The notes under the pieces were generated by a model. It saw only the letters and a program-made list of their open reading frames with translations. It had not been told where the DNA came from and made no database searches. 64,000 nucleotides of DNA from Palaemon carinicauda (lineage: Eukaryota; Arthropoda; Malacostraca; Decapoda; Palaemonidae). Position numbers and translations under genes: made by a program. The stretch covers positions 111,793,990 to 111,857,989 of the forward strand of contig NC_090746.1 of assembly GCF_036898095.1 (NCBI RefSeq). The letters are read 5' to 3'. How positions within the stretch are numbered: the first letter of the stretch is position 1; every line of letters starts with the position of its first letter. Below, piece after piece: positions 23,301 to 36,839 of this stretch.

Positions 23301-25066
23301 AAAGACCCTATTTTTGGGGTCCGAATCTAGTAAGGGCCGGGGTCAGAGAAAATGTCCCAAAATTTTTGGTGTCAGATTTTGTGTTAGACTGCAGCATAGA
23401 TTCGTTTTTATGGGTTTATATGTAGTCATGACATATTTTTGCTGTCCGACTAAAATTATAGAAGATATATGAGGTTTTCTTGGACAAAGATCCTATTTTT
23501 GGGGTCCGAATCTAGTAAGGGCCGGGGTCAGAGAAAATGTCCCAATGTTTTCGGTGTCAGATTTTGTGTTAGACTGCAGCATAGATTCGTTTTATGGGTT
23601 TATATGTGGTCACGGCATATTTTCACTGTCCGACTAAAATTATAGAAGATATATGAGGTTTTCTTGGAAAAAGATCCTATTTTTGGGGTCCGAATCTAGT
23701 AAGGGCCGGGGTCAGAGAAAATGTCCCAATGTTTTCGGTGTCAGATTTTGTGTTAGACTGCAGCATAGATTCGTTTTATGGGTTTATATGTGGTCATGGC
23801 ATATTTTCACTGTCCGACGAAAATTATAGAAGATATATGAGGTTTTCTTGAAAAAAGACCCTATTTTTGGGGTCCGAATCTAGTAAGGGCCGGGGTCAGA
23901 GAAAATGTCCCAAAATTTTTGGTGTCGGATTTTGTGTTAGACAGCAGCATAGATTCGTTTTATGGGTATATATGTGGTCATCGCATATTTTCGCTGTCCT
24001 ACTAAAATTATAGAAGATATATGAGATTTTGTTGAAAAAAGGCCCTATTTTTGGGGTCCGAATCTGGTAAGGGCCGGGGTCAGAGAAAATGTCCCAAAAT
24101 TTTCGGTGTCGGATTTTGTGTTAGACAGCAGCCTAGATTCGTTTTATGGGTTTATATGTGGTCATGGCATATTTACGCTGTCCGACTAAAATTATAGAAG
24201 ATATATGAGATTTTGTTGAAAAAAGGCCCTATTTTTGGGGTCCGAATCTAGTAAGGGCCGGGGTCAGAGAATATGTCCCAAAATTTTCGGTGTTTGATTT
24301 TGTGTTAGACTGTAGCCTAGATTCGTTTTATGGGTTTATATGTGGTCATGGCATATTTTCGCTGTCCGACTAAAATTATAGAAGATATATGAGATTTTTT
24401 TGAAAAAAGACCCTATTTTTGGGGTCCGAATCTAGTAAGGGCCGGGTCAGAGAAAATGTCCCAAAATTTTCGGTGTCGGATTTTGTGTTAGACTGCAGCA
24501 TAGATTCGTTTTATGGGTATATATGTGGTTACCGCATATTTTCGCTGTCCGGCTAAAATTACAGAAGATATATGAGATTTTGTTGAAAAAAAGCCCTATT
24601 TTTGGGGTCCGAATCTAGTAAGGGCCGGGGTCAGAGAAAATGTCGCAAAATTTTCGGTGTCAGATTTTGTGTTAGACTGCAGCATAGATTCGTTTTATGG
24701 GTATATTTGTGGTCATGGCATATTTTCACTGTCCGACTAAAATTATAGAAGATATATGAGATTTTCTTGAAAAAAAGGCCCTATTTTTGGGGTCCGAATC
24801 TAGTAAGGGCCGGGGTCAGAGAAAATGTCCCAAAATTTTCGGTGTCAGATTTTGTGTTAGACTGCAGCATAGATTAGTTTTATGGGTTTATATGTCGTTA
24901 TCGCATATTTTCGCTGTCCAACTAAAATTATAGAAGATACATGAGATTTTCTTGAAAAAAAAGCCCTATTTTTGGTCTCCGAATCTAATAAGGGCCGGGG
25001 TCAAAGAAAATGTCCAAAAATTTTCGGTGATAGATTTTGTGTTAGACTGCAGCATAGATTCGTTTT

Positions 25067-27251
25067 ATGGGTTTATATGTGGTCACCGCATATTTTCGCT
25101 GTCCGATTAAAATTATAGAAGATATATTAGGTTTTCTTGAAAAAAGACCCTATTTTTTGGGTCCGAATCTAGAAAGGGCCGGGGTCAGAGAAAATGTCCC
25201 AATATTTTTTATGTCAGATTTTGTGTTAGACTGCAGCATAGATTCGTTTTATGGGTTTATATGTGGTCATGGCATATTTTCGCTGTCCGACTAAAATTAT
25301 AGAAGATATATGAGGTTTTCTTGAAAAAAGACCCTATTTTTTGGGTCCGAATCTAGTAAGGGCCGGTCAGAGAAAATGTCCCAAAATTTTCGGTGTCAGA
25401 TTTTGTGTTAGACCGCAGCATAGATTCGTTTTATGGGTTTATATGTGGTCATGGCATATTTTCGCTGTCCGGCTAAAATTATAGAAGTTTTATGAGATTT
25501 TGTTGAAAAATGCCCTATTTTTGGGGTCCGAATCTAGTAAGGGCTGGGGTCAGAGAAAATGTCCCAAAGTTTTCGGTGTCGGATTTTGTGTTAGACTGCA
25601 GCATAGATTCGTTTTATGGGTATATATGTGTTCATCGCATATTTTTGCTGTCCTACTAAAATTATAGAAGATATATTAGATTTTGTTGAAAAAATGCCCT
25701 ATTTTTGGGGTCCGAATCTAGTAAGGGCCGGGGTCAGAGAATATGTCCCAAAATTTTTGGTGTCGGATTTTGTGTTAGACTGTAGCCTAGATTCGTTTTA
25801 TGGGTTTATATGGCATATTTTCGTTGTCCGACTAAAATTATTGAAGATATATGAGATTTTGTTGAAAAAAGGCTCTATTTTTGGGGTCCGAATCAAGTAA
25901 GGGCCAGGGTCAGAGAAAATGTCCCAAAATTTTTGGTGTCAGATTTTGTGTTAGACCGCAGCATAGATTCGTTTTATGGGTTTATATGTGGTCATGGCAT
26001 ATTTTCGCTGTCCGACTAAAATTATAGAAGATATATGAGGTTTTCTTGAAAAAAGACCCTCTTTTTTGGGTCCGAATTTAGTAAGTGCCGGGCTCAGAGA
26101 AAATGTCCCAAAATTTTCGGTGTCGGATTTTGTGTTAGACTGCAGCATAGATTCGTTTTATGGGTATATATGTGGTCACCGCATATTTTCGGTGTCCGGC
26201 TAAAATTATAGAAGATATATGAGATTTTGTTGAAAAAAAACCCTATTTTTGGGGTCCGAATCTAGTAAGGGCCGGGGTCAGAGAAAATGTCGCAAAATTT
26301 TCGGTGTCAGATTTTGTGTTAGACTGCAGCATAGATTCGTTTTATGGGTATATATATATATGTGGTCATCGCATATTTTCACTGTTCGACTAAAATTATA
26401 GAAGATATATGAGATTTTCTTGAAAAAAAGGCCCTATTTTTGGGGTCCGAATCTAGTAAGGGCCGGGGTCATAGAAAATGTCCGAAAGTTTTTGGTGTCA
26501 GATTTTCTTTTAGATTGCAGCATAGATTCGTTTCATGGGTATATATGTGGTCTTCGCATATTTTTGTTGTCCTACTAAAATTATAGAAGATATATGAGAT
26601 TTTGTTGAAAAAAGGCCCTATTTTTGTTGTCCGATTTTGTGTTAGACTGCAGCATAGATTCGTTTTATCGGTTTATATGTGGTCATCGCATATTTTCGCT
26701 GTCCGACTAAAATTATAGAAGATATATGAGGTTTTCTTGAAAAAAGACCCTATTTTTTGGGTCCGAATTTAGTAAGGGCCGGGGTCAGAGAAAATGTCCA
26801 AAAATTTTCGGTGATAGATTTTGTGTTAGACTGCAGCATAGATTCGTTTTATGGGTTTATATGTGGTCACCGCATATTTTCGCTGTCCGATTAAAATTAT
26901 AGAAGATATATTAGGTTTTCTTGAAAAAAGACCCTATTTTTTGGGTCCCGAATCTAGAAAGGGCCGGGGTCAGAGAAAATGTCCCAATATTTTTTATGTC
27001 AGATTTTGTGTTAGACTGCAGCATAGATTCGTTTTATGGGTTTATATGTGGTCATGGCATATTTTCGCTGTCCGACTAAAATTATAGAAGATATATGAGG
27101 TTTTCTTGAAAAAAGACCCTATTTTTTGGGTCCGAATCTAGTAAGGGCCGGTCAGAGAAAATGTCCCAAAATTTTCGGTGTCAGATTTTGTGTTAGACCG
27201 CAGCATAGATTCGTTTTATGGGTTTATATGTGGTCATGGCATATTTTCGCT
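25067..27251 (+). repeat. Local ten-monomer duplication ending at the gap, with one shortened monomer
   Basis: Bases 25067-25467 recur at 26851-27251 (shared rare variants: GGTCACCGCATATTTTCGCT, ATATTTTTTATGTCAG and GGCCGGTCAGAG). The offset of 1,784 is 56 bp short of ten monomers because the monomer at about 26621-26640 has lost roughly 55 bp between CTATTTTTG and the GATTTTGTG word. Confidence 0.8.
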
Positions 27252-27751
27252 NNNNNNNNNNNNNNNNNNNNNNNNNNNNNNNNNNNNNNNNNNNNNNNNN
27301 NNNNNNNNNNNNNNNNNNNNNNNNNNNNNNNNNNNNNNNNNNNNNNNNNNNNNNNNNNNNNNNNNNNNNNNNNNNNNNNNNNNNNNNNNNNNNNNNNNNN
27401 NNNNNNNNNNNNNNNNNNNNNNNNNNNNNNNNNNNNNNNNNNNNNNNNNNNNNNNNNNNNNNNNNNNNNNNNNNNNNNNNNNNNNNNNNNNNNNNNNNNN
27501 NNNNNNNNNNNNNNNNNNNNNNNNNNNNNNNNNNNNNNNNNNNNNNNNNNNNNNNNNNNNNNNNNNNNNNNNNNNNNNNNNNNNNNNNNNNNNNNNNNNN
27601 NNNNNNNNNNNNNNNNNNNNNNNNNNNNNNNNNNNNNNNNNNNNNNNNNNNNNNNNNNNNNNNNNNNNNNNNNNNNNNNNNNNNNNNNNNNNNNNNNNNN
27701 NNNNNNNNNNNNNNNNNNNNNNNNNNNNNNNNNNNNNNNNNNNNNNNNNNN
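27252..27751. other. Assembly gap, exactly 500 N
   Basis: Runs of N from 27252 to 27751. A round 500 is typical of a fixed-size scaffolding placeholder and is unlikely to be a measured distance. Satellite orientation and subfamily both change across it. Confidence 0.98.
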
Positions 27752-28499
27752 CTTGTTGTATAATTTTAGCCGGAGAGCGAAAATATGCGATGACCACATT
27801 TATACCCATAAAACGACTCTATGCTGTAGTCTAACACAAAATCTGACACCGAAAAATTTCGGGCATTATCTCTGACCCCGGCCCTTACTCGTTTCGGACC
27901 CCAAAAATAGGGTCCTTTTTCAATAAAAAACTCATATATCTTCTATATTTTAGCCGGAGAGCGAAAATATGCGATGACCACATTTATACCCATAAAACGA
28001 CTCTATGCTGTAGCTAACACAAAATCTGACACCGAAAAATTTCGGGCATTATCTCTGACCCCGGCCCTTACTCGTTTCGGACCCCAAAAATAGGGTCCTT
28101 TTTCAATAAAAACTCATATATCTTCTATAATTTTAGCCGGAGAGCGAAAATATGCGATGACCACATTTATACCCATAAAACGACTCTATGCCTGTAGTCT
28201 AACACAAAATCTGACACCGAAAAATTTCGGGCATTATCTCTGACCCCGGCCCTTACTCGTTTCGGACCCCAAAAATAGGGTCCTTTTTCAATAAAAACTC
28301 ATATATCTTCTATAATTTTAGCCGGAGAGCGAAAATATGCGATGACCACATTTATACCCATAAAACGACTCTATGCTGTAGTCTAACACAAAATCTGACA
28401 CCGAAAAAATTTCGGGCATTATCTCTGACCCCGGCCCTTACTCGTTTCGGACCCCAAAAATAGGGTCCTTTTTCAATAAAAACTCATATATCTTCTATA

Positions 28500-31400
28500 A
28501 TTTTAGCCGGAGAGCGAAAATATGCGATGACCACATTTATACCCATAAAACGACTCTATGCTGTAGTCTAACACAAAATCTGACACCGAAAAATTTCGGG
28601 CATTATCTTTGACCCCGGCCCTTACTCGTTTTGGACCCCAAAAATAGGGTCCTTTTTCAATAAAAACTCATATATCTTCTATAATTTTAGCCGGAGAGCG
28701 AAAATATGCGATGACCACATTTATACCCATAAAACGACTCTATGCTGTAGTCTAACACAAAATCTGACACCGAAAAATTTCGGGCATTATCTCTGACCCC
28801 CGGCCCTTACTCGTTTCGGACCCCAAAAATAGGGTCCTTTTTCAATAAAAACTCATATATCTTCTATAATTTTAGCCGGAGAGCGAAAATATGCGATGAC
28901 CACACATTTATACCCATAAAACGACTCTATGCTGTAGTCTAACACAAAATCTGACACCGTAAAATTTCGGGCATTATCTCTGACCCCGGCCCTTACTCGT
29001 TTCGGACCCCAAAAATAGGGTCCTTTTTCAATAAAACTTATATATCTTCTATAATTTTAGCCGGAGAGCGAAAATATGCGATGACCACATTTATACCCAT
29101 AAAACGACTCTATGCTGTAGTCTAACACAAAATCTGACACCGAAAAAATTTCAGGCATTATCTCTGACCCCGGCCCTTACTCGTTTTGGACCCCAAAAAT
29201 AGGGTCCTTTTTCATAAAAACTCATATATCTTCTATAATTTTAGCCGGAGAGCGAAAATATGCGATGACCACATTTATACCCATAAAACGACTCTATGCT
29301 GTAGTCTAACAACAAAATCTGACACCGAAAAATTTCGGGCATTATCTCTGACCCGGCCCTTACTCGTTTCGGACCCCAAAAATAGGGTCCTTTTTCAATA
29401 AAAACTCATATATCTTCTATAATTTTAGCCGGAGAGCGAAAATATGCGATGACCACATTTATACCCATAAAACGACTCTATGCTGTAGTCTAACACAAAA
29501 TCTGACAACGAAAAATTTCGGGCATTATCTCTGACCCCCGGTCCTTACTCGTTTCGGACCCCAAAAATAGGGTCCTTTTTCAATAAAAACTCATATATCT
29601 CCTATAATTTTAACGGAGGGCGAAAATATACGATGACCACATTTATACCCATAAAACGACTCTATGCTGTAGTCTAACACAAAAATCTGACACCGAAAAA
29701 TTTCGGGCATTATCTCTGACCCCGGCTCTTACTCGTTTCGGACCCCAAAAAATAGGGTCCTTTTTTCAATAAAAACTCATTATCTCTATAATTTTAGCCG
29801 GAGAGCGAAAATATGCGATGACCACATTTATACCCATAAAACGACTCTATGCTGTAGTCTACCACAAAATCTGACACCGAAAAATTTCGGGCATTATCTC
29901 TGACCCCGGCTCTTACTCGTTTCGGACCCCAAAAATAGGGTCCTTTTTCAATAAAAACTCATATATCTTCTATAATTTTAGCCGGAGAGCGAAAATATGC
30001 GATGACCACATTTATACCCATAAAACGACTCTATGCTGTAGTCTAACACAAAATCTGACACCAAAAATTTCGGGCATTATCTCTGGCCCCGGCCCTTACT
30101 CGTTTCGGACCCCAAAAATAGGGTCCTTTTTCAATAAAAACTCATATATCTTCTATAATTTTAGCCGGAGAGCGAAAATATGCGATGACCACATTTATAC
30201 CCATAAAACGACTCTATGCTGTAGTCTAACACAAAATCTGACACCGAAAAATTTCGGGCATTATCTCTGACCCCGGCCCTTACTCGTTTCGGACCCCAAA
30301 AATAGGGTCCTTTTTCAATAAAAACTCATATATCTTCTATAATTTTAGCCGGAGAGCGAAAATATGCGATGACCACATTTATACCCATAAAACGACTCTA
30401 TGCTGTAGTCTAACACAAAATCTGACACCGAAAAATTTCGGGCATTATCTCTGACCCCGGCCCTTACTCGTTTCGGACCCCAAAAATAGGGTCCTTTTTC
30501 AATAAAAACTCATATATCTTCTATAATTTTAGCCGGAGAGCAAAAATATGCGATGACCACATTTATACCCATAAAACGACTCTATGCTGTAGTCTAACAC
30601 AAAATCTGACACCGAAAAATTTCGGGCATTATCTCTGACCCCGGCCCTTACTCGTTTCGGACCCCAAAAATAGGGTCCTTTTTCAATAAAAACACATATA
30701 ATCTCCTATAATTTTAGCCGGAGAGCGAAAATATGCGATGACCACATTTATACCCATAAAACGACTCTATGCTGTAGTCTAACACAAAATCTGACAACGA
30801 AAAATTTCGGGCATTATCTCTGACCCCGGCCCTTACTCGTTCGGACCCCAAAAATAGGGTCCTTTTCAATAAAAACTCATATATCTCCTATAATTTTAGC
30901 CGGAGGGCGAAAATATGCGATGACCACATTTATACCCATAAAACGACTCTATGCTGTAGTCTAACACAAAATCTGACACCGAAAAATTTCGGGCATTATC
31001 TCTGACCCCGGCCCTTACTCGTTTCGGACCCCAAAATAGGGTCCTTTTTCAATAAAAACTCATATATCTTCTATAATTTTAGCCGAGAGCGAAAATATGC
31101 GATGACCACATTTATACCATAAAACGACTATGCTGTAGTCTAACACAAATCTGACACCGAAAAATTTCGGGGCAATATCTCTGACCGGCCCTTACTCGTT
31201 TCGGACCCCAAAAATAGGGTCCTTTTTCAATAAAAACTCATATTCTTCTATAATTTTAGCGGGAGAGCGAAAATATGCGATGACCACATTTATACCCATA
31301 AAACAACTCTATGCTGTAGTCTAACAAAAAATCTGACACCGAAAAATTTCGGGCATTATCTCTGACCCCGCCCTTACTCGTTTCGGACCCCAAAAATAGG

Positions 31401-31600
31401 GTCCTTTTTCAATAAAAACTCATATATCTCTCTATAATTTTAGCCGGAGAGCGAAAATATGCGATGACATTTATACCCATAAAACGACTCTATGCTGTAG
31501 TCTAACACAAAATCTGACACCGAAAAATTTCGGGCATTATCTCTGACCCCGGCCCTTACTCGTTTCGGACCCAAAAATAGGGTCCTTTTTCAATAAAACT
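28500..31600 (-). repeat. Right-arm higher-order duplication, copy 1
   Basis: Rare variants recur with a ~4.04-4.22 kb offset: CATTATCTTTGACC at 28601 and 32823, the CACACATTTATACC insertion at 28901 and 33122, GACAACGAAAAA at 29504 and 33541, and the GCGATGACATTTAT deletion at 31461 and 35501. The offset drops by one monomer between the second and third markers. Confidence 0.75.
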
Positions 31601-32719
31601 CATATATCTTCTATAATTTTAGCCGGAGAGCGAAAATATGCGGATGACCACATTTATACCCATAAAACGGGACTCTATGCTGTAGTCTAACACAAAATCT
31701 GACAACGAAAAATTTCGGGCATTATCTCTGACCCCGGCCCTTACTCGTTTCGGACCCCAAAAATAGGGTCCTTTTCATAAAAACTCATATATCTCCTATA
31801 ATTTTAGCCGGAGGGCGAAAATATGCGATGACCACAGTTATACCCATAAAACGACTCTATGCTGTGTAGTCTACAAAAAATCTGACACCGAAAAAATTCG
31901 GGCATTATCTCTGACCCCGGCCCTTACTCGTTTTGGACCCCAAAAATAGGGTCCTTTTTCAATAAAAACTCATATATCTTCTATAATTTTAGCCGGAGAG
32001 CGAAAATATGCGATGACCACATTTATACCCATAAAACGACTCTATGCTGTAGTCTAACACAAAATCTGACACCGAAAAATTTCGGGCATTATCTCTGACC
32101 CCGGCCCCTTACTCGTTTCGGACCCCAAAATAGGGTCCTTTTTCAATAAAAACTCATATATCTTCTATAATTTTAGCCGGAGAGCGAAAATATGCGATGA
32201 CCACACATTTATACCCATAAAACGACTCTATGCTGTAGTCTAACACAAAATCTGACACCGAAAAATTTCGGGCATTATCTCTGACCCCGGCCCTTACTCG
32301 TTTCGGACCCCAAAAATAGGGTCCTTTTTCAATAAAAACTCATATATCTTCTATAATTTTAGCCGGAGAGCGAAAATATGCGATGACCACATTTATACCC
32401 ATAAAACGACTCTATGCTGTAGTCTAACACAAAATCTGACACCGAAAAATTTCGGGCATTATCTCTGACCCGGGCCCTTACTCGTTTCGGACCCCAAAAA
32501 TAGGGTCCTTTTTCAATAAAAACTCATATATTTCCTATAATTTTAGCCGGAGAGCGAAAATATGCGATGACCACATTTATACCCATAAAACGACTCTATG
32601 CTGTAGTCTAACACAAAATCTGACACCGAAAAATTTCCGGCATTATCTCTGACCCCGGCCCTTACTCGTTTCGGACCCCAAAAATAGGGTCCTTTTTCAA
32701 TAAAAACTCATATATCTTC

Positions 32720-35640
32720 TATAATTTTAGCCGGAGCGAAAATATGCGATGACCACATTTATACCCATAAAACGACTCTATGCTGTAGTCTAACACAAAA
32801 TCTGACACCGAAAAATTTCGGGCATTATCTTTGACCCCGGCCCTTACTCGTTTTGGACCCCAAAAATAGGGTCCTTTTTCAATAAAAACTCATATATCTT
32901 CTATAATTTTAGCCGGAGAGCGAAAATATGCGATGACCACATTTATACCCATAAAACGACTCTATGCTGTAGTCTAACACAAAATCTGACACCGAAAAAT
33001 TTCGGGCATTATCTCTGACCCCGGCCCTTACTCGTTTCGGACCCCAAAAATAGGGTCCTTTTTCAATAAAAACTCATATATCTTCTATAATTTTAGCCGG
33101 AGAGCGAAAATATGCGATGACCACACATTTATACCCATAAAACGACTCTATGCTGTAGTCTAACACAAAATCTGACACCGAAAAATTTCGGGCATTATCT
33201 CTGACCCCGGCCCTTACTCGTTTTGGACCCCAAAAATAGGGTCCTTTTTCAATAAAAACTCATATATCTTCTATAATTTTAGCCGGAGAGCAAAAATATG
33301 CGATGACCACATTTATACCCATAAAACGACTCTATGCTGTAGTCTAACACAAAATCTGACACCGAAAAATTTCGGGCATTATCTCTGACCCGGCCCTTAC
33401 TCGTTTCGGACCCCAAAAATAGGGTCCTTTTTCAATAAAAACTCATATATCTTCTATAATTTTAGCTGGAGAGCGAAAATATGCGATGACCACATTTATA
33501 CCCATAAAACGACTCTATGCTGTAGTCTAACACAAAATCTGACAACGAAAAATTTCGGGCATTATCTCTGACCCCGGCCCTTACTCGTTTCGGACCCCAA
33601 AAATAGGGTCCTTTTTCAATAAAAACTCATATATCTCCTATAATTTTAACCGGAGGGCGAAAATATACGATGACCACATTTATACCCATAAAACGACTCT
33701 ATGCTGTAGTCTAACACAAAATCTGACACCGAAAAATTTCGGGCATTATCTCTGACCCCGGCCCTTACTCGTTTCGGACCCCAAAAATAGGGTCCTTTTT
33801 CAATAAAAACTCATATATCTTCTATAATTTTAGCCGGAGAGCGAAAATATGCGATGACCACATTTATACCCATAAAACGACTCTATGCTGTAGTCTACCA
33901 CAAAATCTGACACCGAAAAATTTCAGGCATTATCTCTGACCCCGGCTCTTACTCGTTTCGGACCCCAAAAATAGGGTCCTTTTTCAATAAAAACTCATAT
34001 ATCTTCTATAATTTTAGCCGGAGAGTGAAAATATGCGATGACCACATTTATACCCATAAAACGACTCTATGCTGTAGTCTAACACAAAATCTGACACCAG
34101 AAATTTCGGGCATTATCTCTGACCCCGCCCTTACTCGTTTCGGACCCCTAAAATAGGGTCCTTTTTCAATAAAAACTCATATATCTTCTATAATTTTAGC
34201 CGGAGAGCGAAAATATGCGATGACCACATTTATACCCATAAAACGACTCTATGCTGTAGTCTAACACAAAATCTGACACCGAAAAATTTCGGGCATTATC
34301 TCTGACCCCGGCCCTTACTCGTTTCGGACCCCAAAAATAGGGTCCTTTTTCAATAAAAACTCATATATCTTCTATAATTTTAGCCGGAGAGCGAAAATAT
34401 GCGATGACCACATTTATACCCATAAAACGACTCTATGCTGTAGTCTAACACAAAATCTGACACCGAAAAATTTCGGGCATTATCTCTGACCCCGGCCCTT
34501 ACTCGTTTCGAACCCCAAAAATAGGGTCCTTTTTCAATAAAAACTCATATATCTTCTATAATTTTAGCCGGAGAGCAAAAATATGCGATGACCACATTTA
34601 TACCCATAAAACGACTCTATGCTGTAGTCTAACACAAAATCTGACACCGAAAAATTTCGGGCATTATCTCTGACCCCGGCCCTTACTCGTTTCGGACCCC
34701 AAAAATAGGGTCCTTTTTCAATAAAAACACATATATCTCCTATAATTTTAGCCGGAGAGCGAAAATATGCGATGACCACATTTATACCCATAAAACGACT
34801 CTATGCTGTAGTCTAACACAAAATCTGACAACGAAAAATTTCGGGCATTATCTCTGACCCCGGCCCTTACTCGTTTCGGACCCCAAAAATAGGGTCCTTT
34901 TCAATAAAAACTCATATATCTCCTATAATTTTAGCCGGAGGGCGAAAATATGCGATGACCACATTTATACCCATAAAACGACTCTATGCTGTAGTCTAAC
35001 AAAAAATCTGACACCGAAAAATTTCGGGCATTATCTCTGACCCCGGCCCTTACTCGTTTCGGACCCCAAAAATAGGGTCCTTTTTCAATAAAAACTCATA
35101 TATCTTCTATAATTTTAGCCGGAGAGCGAAAATATGCGATGACCACATTTATACCCATAAAACGACTATGCTGTAGTCTAACACAAATCTGACACCGAAA
35201 AATTTCGGGCATTATCTCTGACCCCGGCCCTTACTCGTTTCGGACCCCAAAAATAGGGTCCTTTTTCAATAAAAACTCATATATCTTCTATAATTTTAGC
35301 CGGAGAGCGAAAATATGCGATGACCACATTTATACCCATAAAACAACTCTATGCTGTAGTCTAACACAAAATCTGACACCGAAAAATTTCGGGCATTATC
35401 TCTGACCCCGGCCCTTACTCGTTTCGGACATCAAAAATAGGGTCCTTTTTCAATAAAAACTCATATATCTTCTATAATTTTAGCCGGAGAGCGAAAATAT
35501 GCGATGACATTTATACCCATAAAACGACTCTATGCTGTAGTCTAACACAAAATCTGACACCGAAAAATTTCGGGCATTATCTCTGACCCCGGCCCTTACT
35601 CGTTTCGGACCCCAAAAAAAGGGTCCTTTTTCAATAAAAA
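32720..35640 (-). repeat. Right-arm higher-order duplication, copy 2
   Basis: Carries the same ordered markers as 28500-31600 but with fewer single-base indels. One monomer fewer than copy 1 separates the CACACATTTATACC and GACAACGAAAAA markers. Confidence 0.75.
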
Positions 35641-36839
35641 CTCATATATCTTCTATAATTTTAGCCGGAGAGCGAAAATATGCGATGACCACATTTATAC
35701 CCATAAAACGACTCTATGCTGTAGTCTAACACAAAATCTGACACCGAAAAATTTCGGGCATTATCTCTGACCCCGGCCCTTACTCGTTTCGGACCCCAAA
35801 AATAGGGTCCTTTTTCAATAAAACCTCATATATCTTCTATAATTTTAGCCGGAGAGCGAAAATATGCGATGACCACATTTATACCCATAAAACGACACTA
35901 TGCTGTAGTCTAACACAAAATCTGACACCGAAAAATTTCGGGCATTATCTCTGACCCCGGCCCTTACTCGTTTCGGACCCCAAAAATAGGGTCCTTTTTC
36001 AATAAAAACTCATATATCTTCTATAATTTTAGCCGGAGAGCGAAAATATGCGATGACCACATTTATACCCATAAAACGACTCTATGCTGTAGTCTAACAC
36101 AAAATCTGACACCGAAAAATTTCGGGCATTATCTCTGACCCCGGCCCTTACTCGTTTCGGACCCCAAAAATAGGGTCCTTTTTCAATAAAAACTCATATA
36201 TCTCCTATAATTTTAGCCGGAGAGCGAAAATATGCGATGACCACATTTATACCCATAAAACGACTCTATGCTGTAGTCTAACACAAAATCTGACACCGAA
36301 AAATTTCGGGCATTATCTCTGACCCCGGCCCTTACTCGTTTCGGACCCCAAAAATAGGGTCCTTTTTCAATAAAAACTCATATATTTCCTATAATTTTAG
36401 CCGGGGAGCGAAAATATGCGATGACCACATTTATACCCATAAAACGACTCTATGCTGTAGTCTAACACAAAATCTGACACCGAAAAATTTCGGGCATTAT
36501 CTCTGACCCCGGCCCTTACTCGTTTCGGACCCCAAAAATAGGGTCCTTTTTCAATAAAAACTCATATATCTTCTATAATTTTAGGCGGAGAGCGAAAATA
36601 TGCGATGACCATATTTATACCCATAAAACGACTCTATGCTGTAGTCTAACACAAAATCTGACACCGAAAAATTTCGGGCATTATCTCTGACCCCGGCCCT
36701 TATTCGTTTCGGACCCCAAAAATAGGGCCCTTTTTAAATAAAAACTCATATATCTTCTATAATTTTAGCCGGAGAGCGAAAATATGCGATGACCACATTT
36801 ATACCCATAAAACGACTCTATGCTGTAGTCTAACACAAA

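Larger units (their letters stand above)
7320..27251 (+). repeat. 184-bp tandem satellite array, left arm (+ orientation), about 108 monomers
   Basis: The monomer starts AAGGGCCGGGGTCAGAGAAA and runs through TTAGACTGCAGCATAGATTC and CATATTTTCGCTGTCCGACT to CTATTTTTGGGGTCCGAATC. Spacing between successive AAGGGCC words at 8056, 8240, 8424 and 8608 is 184 bp each time. Internal monomers differ by a few percent, while those at 7320-7700 are the most diverged and indel-rich, as expected at an array edge. Open frames of 60-94 codons recur in each monomer but carry no family signal and break at indels, so they are not genes. Function is unknown; centromeric or heterochromatic satellite is possible but unproven. 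Confidence 0.97.

Noticed and set aside
7320..27251. CENP-B box in the satellite monomer
   Set aside because: ATTCGTTTTATGGGT resembles the start of the box but lacks the required CGGG spacing, so I do not call it.
27126..27875. Long open frames spanning the N gap
   Set aside because: They exist only because N codons are not stops.
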